From positions 1 through 64,000 of the forward strand of contig UYNY03000017.1 in assembly GCA_900620265.3 (NCBI GenBank): DNA of 64,000 nucleotides, given 5' to 3'. The position numbers were made by a program, and so were the translations under genes. Every line of letters starts with the position of its first letter. The stretch's first letter is position 1. This DNA is from Nitrosopumilaceae archaeon (lineage in GTDB: Archaea; Thermoproteota; Nitrososphaeria; Nitrososphaerales; Nitrosopumilaceae). Positions 56,669-64,000 of this stretch are shown here, in pieces. The notes beneath the pieces are model-generated. The model ran no database searches. It was not told the origin of the DNA and was given only the letters and a program-made list of their open reading frames with translations.

Positions 56669-56744
56669 GGCCCTCGTAGTATAGTGGTTAGTATAGGGGA
56701 CTGTGGCTCCCCGGACAGGGGTTCGATTCCCCTCGAGGGCCCCA
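56669..56744 (+). tRNA. tRNA-His (GTG) with encoded G-1 and CCA
   Basis: An 8-bp acceptor, formed by GCCCTCG paired with CGAGGGC plus an extra G at position -1 opposite C73, is the mark of tRNA-His. The anticodon arm GGGGA CTGTGGC TCCCC gives GTG. The T arm is AGGGG TTCGATT CCCCT. The CCA end is encoded at 56742-56744, unlike the other two tRNAs in the window. A TTAAAGGGTTATTA element lies at 56631-56644. Confidence 0.93.
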
Positions 56745-56835
56745 ATACATCCTGCCGGATCCCGGCAGGGCTCCGCCGGATATGCTCGGGACTTGGGCGG
56801 CCCGCCTGCCGGGCCGCCGCCCGCCGGATCGAGCC

Positions 56836-57180
56836 CTAGAATATGCCGAACTTTGACGACTCCATCTCGTCCTTGAGGGCCAGCTTGAAGCGGGGGCCCT
56901 CCCCCGCGTTCTTCTCCAGCCAGGTGAGGAACTTTTTCTCCATCCCCTTGCCCTTTAGCGCGTCAAACTCGCCGCCGAGCATCTCGGCGAGCCTCTCGAC
57001 CATGCCGCGGCTGACGCTCAGCACGAAAAAGTGCCACCCGAACGCGAACTCCGAGTCGGTCATGGCAAACTCGTCCTGCCCGTGGGTCATCGCCTCGAGG
57101 TGCGAGAGCCTCCTTGAGAGGGCGGCGCTGGTCCTGTCATAGTCGACGGCCGAGACGTTGATGTTTATCCTCCCGTCCAT
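56836..57180 (-). CDS. Hypothetical protein
   Basis: A 114-residue soluble helical protein (NVSAVDYDRTSAALSRRL, FAFGWHFFVLSVSRGMVERL). No family or motif was recognised. ATG at 57180 is about 27 bases from minus-strand ATTTTTAGC at 57203-57211, which supports a real leaderless gene. It stands between tRNA-His and the methyltransferase gene, which has the same orientation and ends at 57214. Confidence 0.6.
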   Translation of the reverse strand: MDGRININVSAVDYDRTSAALSRRLSHLEAMTHGQDEFAMTDSEFAFGWHFFVLSVSRGMVERLAEMLGGEFDALKGKGMEKKFLTWLEKNAGEGPRFKLALKDEMESSKFGIF

Positions 57181-57213
57181 GCCGCGCCCGCGGGGCCGCC
57201 CCGCTAAAAATGC

Positions 57214-57951
57214 TTACTCGAGCAGGTGCCCGAACTCTATCCCAAAGTGCTCCCTCATTATCCCCGCGTACGCCCTGATCGGGTCGGGGATCCCGTCCCC
57301 GCAGGCGACCCCCATGGCGCGGGCGCTCGTCCAGATGGAGAGCGTCTGTATTATGGTGAGGAACCTGTCGTTCTTGGAGCCCGGCGGCGAGACGGCCCTC
57401 GTGTACCTCTCGGCGTGCTCCCAGGCCGTCACAAAGTCGACGCAGTCTGTCCCAAAGACGGCCCGCACCTGCTCGCGCACGGAGCCGGCCCTCCTCGGCG
57501 GCGTCCTGGTAAGCACGTACGGGAACCTCACCTCGTCCGGCAGGCACCCCGGAAGCGGCCCCCACAGCGTCAGCACCCTGGCGCCGTCCATCCCGTCGAA
57601 CCTCTGCACCATCTGCTCCGTGACCCCGGGATCGGCGAACCAGAAGAGCACCAGGCTGGATCCGGATATGTCCGCCTCGAGCGCGTCCGCGCAGACGACG
57701 CGGGCGCCCGGCGCCGCGGCGCGGGCCCTCTCCGCCATCCGCGGGTCCGAGTCCACCCCGAGCGCGCTTTTTGCGCCCATCCGGAGCGCCGCGGCAAGCC
57801 CCTCCCCGCCGCCGCACCCGACGTGGCAGAACGACTCGCCGGCGACCCCGGCGAACCCGAGCGCCTCCTCGAGCGCGCGCCGCGGCAGCTCCGCGGCATC
57901 GCCGCTCATCAGGTCCGCCGGCAGCCCCGCCAGGTACTCCTCTATCCTCAT
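57214..57951 (-). CDS. Class I SAM-dependent methyltransferase, unknown substrate
   Basis: A 245-residue protein with a Rossmann methyltransferase core: CHVGCGGGEGLAAALRMG is the SAM loop, LGVDSDPRMAERA the acidic ribose-binding residue, and VVCADALEAD motif III. The C-terminal half has no recognised substrate domain. ATG at 57951 overlaps the stop of the UPF0147 gene (ATGA), so a longer upstream start is rejected. Confidence 0.75.
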   Translation of the reverse strand: MRIEEYLAGLPADLMSGDAAELPRRALEEALGFAGVAGESFCHVGCGGGEGLAAALRMGAKSALGVDSDPRMAERARAAAPGARVVCADALEADISGSSLVLFWFADPGVTEQMVQRFDGMDGARVLTLWGPLPGCLPDEVRFPYVLTRTPPRRAGSVREQVRAVFGTDCVDFVTAWEHAERYTRAVSPPGSKNDRFLTIIQTLSIWTSARAMGVACGDGIPDPIRAYAGIMREHFGIEFGHLLE

Positions 57952-58217
57952 TCCCGGATGCTCTCGAGCTTGGAGACGGCCTGCCACAGCTGCGTCCTGA
58001 CGAACGAGGGCATGTTGGGATCCTGCGTCACGTCGTCAAGGGTGCTGATCGCGTTGGCCGCCCTCACGGAGAGCGAGTACTCTGGGTCCCCGAGCCCCTC
58101 GAGCAGGTCGCTTATCGACTTTTTGATGGTCTTGGGGGTGGTCGGGCTGCCCGCTATCTGGTTGAGCGTGTCCACGGCCTCCTTCATCGCGGCCTTGTTC
58201 CTTGCGGCATCCACCAT
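57948..58217 (-). CDS. UPF0147 family protein
   Basis: An 89-residue helical protein of the archaeal UPF0147 family. ALGKTIKKS-like PKTIKKSISDLLEGLGDPE, then SLSVRAANAISTLDDVTQDP and VRTQLWQAVSKLESIRE follow the family along its length. Function is unknown. ATG at 58217 is about 27 bases from minus-strand AAATTTATAC at 58240-58249, a promoter that overlaps the 3' end of the Rieske gene. Confidence 0.88.
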   Translation of the reverse strand: MVDAARNKAAMKEAVDTLNQIAGSPTTPKTIKKSISDLLEGLGDPEYSLSVRAANAISTLDDVTQDPNMPSFVRTQLWQAVSKLESIRE

Positions 58218-58247
58218 GGGGGCCCGCCGACCCACAGAAGTATAAAT

Positions 58248-58562
58248 TTACAGATCCGGCAGGTCCGCAAAGACGCCGCCGGCGTCCTCGGAGGCCGGAT
58301 ACGACCCGAGGTCCGGTATCCTGGCCGGGAACCTTGAGAGCCTGCCGGTGGTGCAGTCAAACTCGGCCCCGTGCCAGCCGCACCTCACCGTGCACCCGTC
58401 CAGCGCGCCGGCGGCCAGGCTGGCCCCCGAGTGCGTGCACGTGTCGTCCACCACGTGGTACCTGCCGCCCTCGTTGAGGACCAGCAGGTCCCTCCCCCCG
58501 GCGCGGAAGCCTGCCATCGTGCCGGGCGGCACGTCGCCGGCACCGCAGACGCGCACCCTCAC
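58248..58562 (-). CDS. Rieske-type [2Fe-2S] ferredoxin
   Basis: A 104-residue Rieske domain. CTHSGA (Cys42, His44) and CGWHG (Cys61, His64) are the four ligands. It has no membrane helix, so it is a soluble ferredoxin-type Rieske, as used by oxygenases, not a cytochrome bc1 subunit. GTG at 58562 overlaps the FAH gene stop (GTGA). No oxygenase partner is nearby. Confidence 0.88.
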   Translation of the reverse strand: MRVRVCGAGDVPPGTMAGFRAGGRDLLVLNEGGRYHVVDDTCTHSGASLAAGALDGCTVRCGWHGAEFDCTTGRLSRFPARIPDLGSYPASEDAGGVFADLPDL

Positions 58563-59428
58563 CGCCCGGCGCCCCCCGTGATCCTGACCCTGTTGCGGAG
58601 CGTCCCGAGCCCCTCTATCCCGGCCTCGACCATGTCGCCGTCCCTGAGGTACCCGCCGGGGTGGCCCCCGAGCGCCACCCCCGCCGGCGTCCCCGTCGAT
58701 ATGACGTCGCCCCTCTCGAGCGTCATCACCCTTGAGAGCCCCGATATTATCTCCGGTATCTTTACGTGCATCATCGACGTGCTCGAGTCCTGCCTCGTCT
58801 CGCCGTTGACGCGCGTCGTGATGCGCAGGTCCTGCGGGTCGCCCGCCTCGTCGGCCGTCGTTATCCAGGGGCCGCACGGGGCGAACGTGTCAAACCCCTT
58901 TGCCCTGCCGAACTGCCCGTCCCGCTCCTGTATCTCCCTGGCAGAGACGTCGTTGAGGACCATGTAGCCTAGCACGGCGCCCATGGCGTCCCCCGGCGCC
59001 ACGTCCTTGCAGTCCCTCCCGATCACCACTGCAAGCTCGGCCTCGTAGTCGAGCCTGCCGGCGAACGCCGGGCATACGATGTCGGACCCGGGGCCCGCCA
59101 GCGCCGTGGGCGGCTTTAGCACCACGGCCGGCTCGTCGGGCGGGTCGATCCCCTGCTCCCTTGCGTGGTCCTCGTAGTTGAACGCCAGGCATATTATCTT
59201 GCCCGGGCGCTGCACGGGGGCGAGCAGCTCGTACTCTGCGGTCTCGTATCTGAGGCGCCCCGACGACCTCTCGACCTCGGCGGGCCAGCCGTCAAAGAGA
59301 AACCCCCGCATCCCGTCGGGTACCGGGACGCCCGTCCTCACCGCGATCTCCTCCCGGGTTGCCACCCTGCCGTCCCTGACGAGCCCGTACGTCTCGGCGC
59401 CGCCCGCCCTTATCCTGGCTATCCTCAT
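58559..59428 (-). CDS. Fumarylacetoacetate hydrolase (FAH) family enzyme
   Basis: A 289-residue FAH-fold protein. KIICLAFNYEDHAREQG, LDYEAELAVVIGRDCKDV with metal-binding Glu residues, GYMVLNDVSAREIQ, and GDVISTGTPAGVALG are the family marks. Members hydrolyse acylpyruvates or decarboxylate oxaloacetate, and substrate cannot be told from sequence. ATG at 59428 is one base after the GluRS stop. The Rieske gene follows with overlap. Confidence 0.9.
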   Translation of the reverse strand: MRIARIRAGGAETYGLVRDGRVATREEIAVRTGVPVPDGMRGFLFDGWPAEVERSSGRLRYETAEYELLAPVQRPGKIICLAFNYEDHAREQGIDPPDEPAVVLKPPTALAGPGSDIVCPAFAGRLDYEAELAVVIGRDCKDVAPGDAMGAVLGYMVLNDVSAREIQERDGQFGRAKGFDTFAPCGPWITTADEAGDPQDLRITTRVNGETRQDSSTSMMHVKIPEIISGLSRVMTLERGDVISTGTPAGVALGGHPGGYLRDGDMVEAGIEGLGTLRNRVRITGGAGR

Positions 59429-59429
59429 C

Positions 59430-61097
59430 TCACTTGTGCGTGAATATCGCCTGCGTCTGCGAGTCCTTCCTGCAATACCCGAACCTTACAAACTGCACCG
59501 GCGCGCCCTCCTCCACGTCAAGGTATGCAGGCTCGCTATAAACGTCTAGCTCGGAGAGGCTCCCCTCGTCGTACTCGCCGTCCCTGAAGAGCTCCCCCGG
59601 CACCAGTATCCTCAGCCTGTGGGACCCTGCCGGGACCCACTGGATGGCCTGCCCGCCCGCCCCGCCCAGGTACTCGGCGGCGGGACTGCCCCCGGCCCGG
59701 GTGATCCTGACCCGCCCGATCCCCATCAGGGTCGCCTCCGAGCCCTCCGCGAGGGCCCCGGCGTCGGCCTCGGCGATGCTGATGCCGCCCGACGTGTCGA
59801 CTGTCCTGCTCCCCATCTCCGAGGAGGGGTGGTTGCGGATCTCGACGGAGGGCGGCAGCCCGGCAACGTCCAGCCGGACCGGGTCCTCGACCATGTGGAG
59901 CCTCCCTGCCACCGGGTCTATCACGGACCTGTTGAACGAGACGAGCGACTCGAAGGGGGCCGTCGACTCTGACTTTGTCATCCCGAGCGACATGACGAAC
60001 CTCCTCACCGCCTCCGGCTTTATCCCGCGCCTCTTGAGCCCCTCGAGGGTCGGCAGGCGCGGGTCGTCGTACCAGGAGACCTTGCCCTCCTCGATGAGCG
60101 GCCTCGTGGCCCTCTTGGATGTCGGCATGCCGCGCAGCTCGAGGCGCGAGAAGAACCCGCGCTCGGGCGTGCGCATGCCGAGCGCCCCGTTGATGGCGGC
60201 CGCCAGCTCGGCGCGCATCTCGAACTCCTTTGAGCGGAACGAGTGGGTGACCCCGTCCCGGCTGTCCTCGATGGCGACTGCCATGTCGTAGCTTGGCCAG
60301 ACCCTGTACCTTGTCCCCTGCCTGTAGTGCGGCACGTCGACTATCCTGAACAGGACTGGGTCGCGCATCACCGTGTTGTCCGACTTCATGTCGCCGCGGA
60401 AGCGCAGCACGGCCGAGCCGGGCCTTGACTTTGTGAACATCGCCCTCCACTTCTTCTGCGCCTCGTCCGGGCCGTCATAGCTGCACCTGCACGCGGCCCT
60501 GTCCCTCCTGTTGCGCCCCATCGCGTCCCTGCTGCACGTGCAGACGTACGCGGCCCCCGCGCCTACCAGCCTGCCGCCGGCCGCGTGGATCTCCTCCATG
60601 TCGTCGGACGTGCACTTTGTCTCGTCGGGCCTCACGCCGAGCCACTCTAGCCCCACGTTGATCGCCGCGTGGTACTCCATCCGCTCCGACTCTGGGTTGG
60701 TGTCATCAAAGCGCAGTATGAACCTGCCCCCGTACATCCGGGCGTACTCGGCGTTGATGATTGCCGCCTTTGCGTGGCCGATGTGCGGGTACCCGTTGGG
60801 CTCGGGCGGGAACCTCGTCACCACCGCCCCCATGGCGGCGCCCGGGATCTCGGGCAGCCCCTCCCTCTCCCGGCGCGGCTCCCTCGCCGGCAGGGCGGCC
60901 GCCTCCCTCTGCAGGTCCCGCGGGTCCATCGAGTTGACCTCGGAGACGGCCCTTGCCACCTCGGCGGAGGCGGCCGGCACGTCGGCCCGGAGATCCGGCC
61001 TGGCGGCAAGCAGCATCCCGAGGACGGCCCCCTCCTGCGCCCTCCCCCCGTGGGAGGCCGCGTTGGAGACGGCCATCTCGCGCAGCCCCTCTATCAC
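59430..61097 (-). CDS. gltX: Glutamyl-tRNA synthetase (archaeal, GlnRS-like type)
   Basis: A 555-residue class I synthetase. The N-terminal 85 residues are the archaeal extension. FPPEPNGYPHIGHAKAAI holds the HIGH motif, RFDDTNPESE follows, and GMPTSKRATRP takes the place of KMSKR. The C-terminal beta-barrel part is of the GlnRS type. It charges tRNA-Glu and likely also tRNA-Gln, for later transamidation. GTG at 61097 overlaps the GGPP synthase stop (GTGA). Confidence 0.94.
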   Translation of the reverse strand: MIEGLREMAVSNAASHGGRAQEGAVLGMLLAARPDLRADVPAASAEVARAVSEVNSMDPRDLQREAAALPAREPRREREGLPEIPGAAMGAVVTRFPPEPNGYPHIGHAKAAIINAEYARMYGGRFILRFDDTNPESERMEYHAAINVGLEWLGVRPDETKCTSDDMEEIHAAGGRLVGAGAAYVCTCSRDAMGRNRRDRAACRCSYDGPDEAQKKWRAMFTKSRPGSAVLRFRGDMKSDNTVMRDPVLFRIVDVPHYRQGTRYRVWPSYDMAVAIEDSRDGVTHSFRSKEFEMRAELAAAINGALGMRTPERGFFSRLELRGMPTSKRATRPLIEEGKVSWYDDPRLPTLEGLKRRGIKPEAVRRFVMSLGMTKSESTAPFESLVSFNRSVIDPVAGRLHMVEDPVRLDVAGLPPSVEIRNHPSSEMGSRTVDTSGGISIAEADAGALAEGSEATLMGIGRVRITRAGGSPAAEYLGGAGGQAIQWVPAGSHRLRILVPGELFRDGEYDEGSLSELDVYSEPAYLDVEEGAPVQFVRFGYCRKDSQTQAIFTHK

Positions 61098-62062
61098 GAG
61101 ACCCTCTCCACCACGCGGTCAAGCAGCCGCGCCAGGTCGTCCCTGGCCGGCCCCCCGTACGGCGCCAGCGACCGCCCCGCCCTCCGCGCGTACGTGCGCG
61201 CCCGCCGCCTCACCTCCGCGTCGACGCCCAGCGACCTCATGACATCGGCCGCGGACCCTATCTGCCGGGCCGTGGCGCGCGCGTTGCCGAGCGCCGCCCG
61301 CAGGGCGCGCCTCTCGGCGCCACGCGCGGCCCCCAGCGCCAGCAGCACCGGCAGCGACTTTTTGCCCTCCCTGATGTCGTTGCCGACCGGCTTGCCGGTG
61401 GCGCCGCTGTCCCCGACGGTCCCCATCAGGTCGTCGGTCATCTGGAACGCGATCCCGAGGTTCCTCCCGAACGAGGCGAGCCTCGCGACGTCGCGGCGCG
61501 GCGCCGACGCGGAGATGGCGCCCATCGCGCACGACACCTCGAAGAGAGCCGCCGTCTTCTTTGATATCATCGCCACGTACGCCGCCTCCGACGGGATCCT
61601 CCCCGAGCGCCCCATCTCGATGTCCGCCTGCTGCCCCTCGCAGACCTCGGCGCAGGCGCCGGCCAGCCTGGAGACCATCCCTGCCACGCCGTCCGGCCCT
61701 ATGCGCGAGGAGGCCAGCGCCCCGAACGCCCTCGAGAAGAGCACGTCGCCGGCCAGTATCGCGGCGTCCCCGCCGAACTTCTCATGGACCGTCGGCACGC
61801 CGTGCCTCACCTCGTCGTTGTCCATCATGTCGTCGTGCACCAGGGTAAAGTTGTGCACCATCTCGACGGCGGCCGCGGCCGGCATGGCTCCCCGCATCGT
61901 GCCGCCGAGCATCTGGCAGCTGCGCACGACCATGTACGGCCTGAGCCGCTTGCCGCCGTGCCTGACAAGGTGCGAGGCGGCGCCGTACAGGGACGCGGGG
62001 CTCCCGCGCAGGGCGCGGAGCAGGTACCTGTCGGTGGCCGCCGCCACCTCCTCAACCCTCAT
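61094..62062 (-). CDS. Geranylgeranyl diphosphate synthase-type prenyl synthase
   Basis: A 322-residue E-prenyl synthase. HGGKRLRPYMV, VHDDMMDND (first Asp-rich motif) and QMTDDLMGTVGD (second) are seen. In this operon with mevalonate kinase, isopentenyl phosphate kinase and an IDI-1-like protein, it is the best candidate for the enzyme making C20 for archaeal lipids. ATG at 62062 overlaps the IDI-like stop by 11 bases. Confidence 0.9.
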   Translation of the reverse strand: MRVEEVAAATDRYLLRALRGSPASLYGAASHLVRHGGKRLRPYMVVRSCQMLGGTMRGAMPAAAAVEMVHNFTLVHDDMMDNDEVRHGVPTVHEKFGGDAAILAGDVLFSRAFGALASSRIGPDGVAGMVSRLAGACAEVCEGQQADIEMGRSGRIPSEAAYVAMISKKTAALFEVSCAMGAISASAPRRDVARLASFGRNLGIAFQMTDDLMGTVGDSGATGKPVGNDIREGKKSLPVLLALGAARGAERRALRAALGNARATARQIGSAADVMRSLGVDAEVRRRARTYARRAGRSLAPYGGPARDDLARLLDRVVERVS

Positions 62063-62687
62063 CGACGAGCCTCCACCTGTCGGGCCCCATGTGGGCCGCG
62101 ATCGCCCTGTCCAGCTCCCCGTCCATCCGGCCCGCCCACGCGCGGGCGCCGGCCGGCAGCCCCGCCAGCGCGGCAGGATCCGACCCGCCAAGCAGCCGCA
62201 GCGCGACGAGCATCCAGGGGCAGAACGCCCGCGGGTCCGACGCCATCTCGCCCGCCAGCTGGCCCGCCGTGACGTGCCTGACGGCGTCTATCTCGCCGGG
62301 CGCCCCGCGCAGCTCCCCGTCGGTCCACCCCGCCAGGGTCGCGCAGACCTCGTTCTCCGAGCCGGCGTCCCCGTAGGGGATGTGGTACTCGAACTTGTGC
62401 AGGTATGCCAGATCGCACCTGGCGCCGAGCTCCTCTGGCATCCTGCGCTCCCCGGCGTCCACGTACGGCTCTGACACCCTCGGGTGGCTTGCGAACGTGC
62501 CGTCCCAGCGGCCGGGCCAGAGCGGCTTTGCGGCGTCGCGCCTTGCAAGCGCGAGCCTTCCCGACCCGTCAAAGACGAGCGCCGTGAACGCCCGGTGCAG
62601 CAGCCCGTCCGGCTCGTGGCACCGCTCCTTGGTGGCGGTCCCCACCTCGGCGTCGGCCCCGTCGACGAGCACCAGCGTCTCTGTCAT
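62052..62687 (-). CDS. IDI-1-like Nudix protein lacking the catalytic cysteine
   Basis: A 211-residue Nudix protein that aligns along the type I isopentenyl-diphosphate isomerase fold: GLLHRAFTALVFD, PLWPGRWDGTFASHP, RRMPEELG, ENEVC and FCPWM. Type I isomerases use a Cys in the CGHP/CSHP element to protonate or deprotonate the substrate. Here it reads ASHP, with Ala66 in its place, while the Glu of NEVC remains (Glu113). Its position between isopentenyl phosphate kinase and GGPP synthase points to isoprenoid metabolism, but activity is uncertain. The ATG overlaps the upstream stop. Confidence 0.8.
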   Translation of the reverse strand: MTETLVLVDGADAEVGTATKERCHEPDGLLHRAFTALVFDGSGRLALARRDAAKPLWPGRWDGTFASHPRVSEPYVDAGERRMPEELGARCDLAYLHKFEYHIPYGDAGSENEVCATLAGWTDGELRGAPGEIDAVRHVTAGQLAGEMASDPRAFCPWMLVALRLLGGSDPAALAGLPAGARAWAGRMDGELDRAIAAHMGPDRWRLVDEG

Positions 62688-63427
62688 GGCGCCCCCCCAA
62701 AGTACGTGCCCGGCGGCCCCCGGCCCGCGACCGCCTCTGATATCCGGCGCGGCCTGTTCCCGTTGAGCAGCACGACGGGGACGCCGCCCCTTGATATGGC
62801 GCGCGCCTCGCGCACCTTCCTTGCCATGCCGCCCGTCACGTCCGGCGCGCCGCCCGAGACCGTGGCGCGCGCCCGGTCGCCGTCCCGGAGCAGCTCGCGC
62901 GACCTGGTGTCGCGGTACAGCCCGTCCTCTGCAAGCGCGAATATGCAGAGGCGGGGCCTGGTGGCGGCAGCTATCAGCGTCATCAGCCTGTCGCCCGACA
63001 TGATGTACGTCCTCCCCCCCGACCAGAGCGCGTCGCCGTAGGTCACCGGGACGAGGCCGGACGCGGCGATCCTTGCAGCCTCCCTGATCCTTGGTGCCTG
63101 CGGGGACCTGCCCGAGACGAGGGCGGCCGGCGGCATCGAGTAGGGGGCGAGCCCGCCGGCGGCGAGCTCGCGCAGCACGATCCTGTCCAGCTCGACCATC
63201 GAGTTCTTTACGTCCGAGACGGCCCGCGGCGCGTGCCTGCCGGGCCTCGTGTGCATGTCGTGCCTCACCGACCAGTAGTGGCCGAACGAGCCGCCCCCGT
63301 GCACCAGGATTGCAGGCTCGCCTGCCCTGGCCAGCTCGCGGGCCGCGGCCCTGACGGCCGCCGGCCTCGGGGTCATCGGCCTTGACTTTTCAGTTATGAC
63401 CGAGCCGCCAAGCTTTGCCAGTATCAC
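62684..63427 (-). CDS. Isopentenyl phosphate kinase
   Basis: A 247-residue amino-acid-kinase-fold protein. MILAKLGGSVIT starts the ATP site, ILVHGGGSFGHYW holds the His that marks isopentenyl phosphate kinases, and DVTGGMARKVREA is the C-terminal site. It phosphorylates isopentenyl phosphate, the last step of the archaeal mevalonate variant. GTG at 63427 overlaps the mevalonate kinase stop (GTGA). Confidence 0.93.
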   Translation of the reverse strand: MILAKLGGSVITEKSRPMTPRPAAVRAAARELARAGEPAILVHGGGSFGHYWSVRHDMHTRPGRHAPRAVSDVKNSMVELDRIVLRELAAGGLAPYSMPPAALVSGRSPQAPRIREAARIAASGLVPVTYGDALWSGGRTYIMSGDRLMTLIAAATRPRLCIFALAEDGLYRDTRSRELLRDGDRARATVSGGAPDVTGGMARKVREARAISRGGVPVVLLNGNRPRRISEAVAGRGPPGTYFGGAP

Positions 63428-64000
63428 GCCCCCGCCCGCCCCCCCGTTCCATTAAAAACTATCAGTCCCTCGTTGTCCATCCCCGACTCAAAGCAGCCGA
63501 ACCCGGCCCCCCTGAGGGCCTCTGCCGCCCGCCCCGTGCCGTCCAGCGCGATGGCGCACCCGCCCCCGCCGGCCCCGGTGAGCTTTGCACCGGCGGACGC
63601 GCCGCCCGCCACGGATATGATCCTCTCGAGCCCCGGCGTCGAGGCGCCGGCCTCCCGAAGCAGGGCGTGGTTCCTCGACATGGCCGCCCCGAGGCCGGCC
63701 TCGTCCCCGGCCTCTATCTGCGCCGGCGCCTCCCCGACCATGCGCCCGACCTCCTCAAGGGCCCTCCCGAACCCGGCCGGATCGGCCCCCCTGTATTTGG
63801 AGACGCGCCCGACGGCCTCGCGCGTGCTGTGCCTCTGCCCCGAGTCGGCCACCGCGACGCGGAGGCCCGGCCCCGGGCGCACGGCGCGGATGCGGCCGTC
63901 CCAGAGTATCACCCCGCCGCGCGCGCACGCGGCGCAGTCGGCGCCCGACGCCCCCGGAAAGGCCGTCCTCTCGGCCTCGGACGCGAGGCGCAGCGCCTCC
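63424..64000 (-). CDS. Mevalonate kinase, C-terminal part (runs off the window)
   Basis: The frame is open from the right edge to TGA at 63424. Visible parts are GASGADCAACARGG, the middle GHMP motif region with the catalytic Asp, GAAMSRNHALLREAG, and the C-terminal AKLTGAGGGGCAIA. These place it among mevalonate kinases rather than homoserine or galactose kinases, an identification helped by the operon. The N-terminal ATP motif and start lie beyond 64000. An internal GTG at 63912 is not the true start. Confidence 0.88.
   Translation of the reverse strand, partial: EALRLASEAERTAFPGASGADCAACARGGVILWDGRIRAVRPGPGLRVAVADSGQRHSTREAVGRVSKYRGADPAGFGRALEEVGRMVGEAPAQIEAGDEAGLGAAMSRNHALLREAGASTPGLERIISVAGGASAGAKLTGAGGGGCAIALDGTGRAAEALRGAGFGCFESGMDNEGLIVFNGTGGRAGA

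Overview
The window reads as chromosomal DNA of a GC-rich ammonia-oxidising-type archaeon (Thaumarchaeota/Nitrososphaerota). The genes are archaeal: TFE, archaeal NAC, replication factor C large subunit, Trm56, ABCE1 and an archaeal GluRS. It also carries an 11-subunit complex I without NuoEFG, an archaeal acetyl/propionyl-CoA carboxylase, and a zinc-ribbon family typical of Thaumarchaeota. High GC, dense packing and leaderless genes fit a Cenarchaeum symbiosum-like genome; that species-level guess is inference. Most transcription units have an AT-rich TATA element about 24-29 bases before an ATG, GTG or TTG, so starts were chosen where a codon sits at that distance. Inside operons genes overlap as ATGA/GTGA/TTGA or nearly touch.

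Layout. 1-3.7 kb: the tail of a succinate dehydrogenase iron-sulfur subunit, a GNA1-like acetyltransferase, a flippase and a glycosyltransferase (surface glycan genes). 3.3-12.2 kb: a DUF59 protein and argH sharing one symmetric TATA box, TFE, a secreted/membrane three-gene unit, then a run of information-processing genes (Trm56, HflX, AbrB-PhoU, PUA, NAC, coiled coil, RNase H-like). 12.4-18.2 kb: zinc-ribbon protein, UbiD decarboxylase, a KP-rich repeat protein, a HemA-like protein without its catalytic Cys, a flavin reductase and an inositol-phosphatase-like enzyme. 18.3-21.2 kb: a repeated toxin-antitoxin-like array (A1-T1-A2-T2-A3). 21.3-27.4 kb: rfcL operon and the three-gene acyl-CoA carboxylase. 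27.4-38.6 kb: peroxiredoxin and the complex I operon A-B-C-D-H-I-J-K-M-L-N. 38.6-40.9 kb: a prenyl synthase, a tRNA-Glu with an insertion in its T arm, tandem TATA-bearing repeats, a CADD-like protein and a CAT-anticodon tRNA. 41-51 kb: LarA-like protein, site-2 protease, RimI, TPR protein, Trm5-like enzyme, ABCE1, 5S rRNA, a 41-residue zinc finger, M17 aminopeptidase and an AT-rich hicB/hicA pair. 51.1-54.4 kb: non-oxidative pentose phosphate operon with a transketolase-epimerase fusion. 54.4-59.4 kb: CorA, small proteins, tRNA-His, Rieske and FAH enzymes. 59.4-64 kb: GluRS and an isoprenoid operon (mevalonate kinase, isopentenyl phosphate kinase, IDI-1-like protein, GGPP synthase).

How they fit together: the carboxylase would feed the 3-hydroxypropionate/4-hydroxybutyrate carbon-fixation cycle. 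Complex I and succinate dehydrogenase serve respiration, the pentose phosphate genes make sugar phosphates, and UbiD, the mevalonate genes and two prenyl synthases make archaeal lipid precursors. The accessory material is the A-T array, the hicBA pair and the low-GC secreted protein. No CRISPR array, insertion sequence or prophage was seen.
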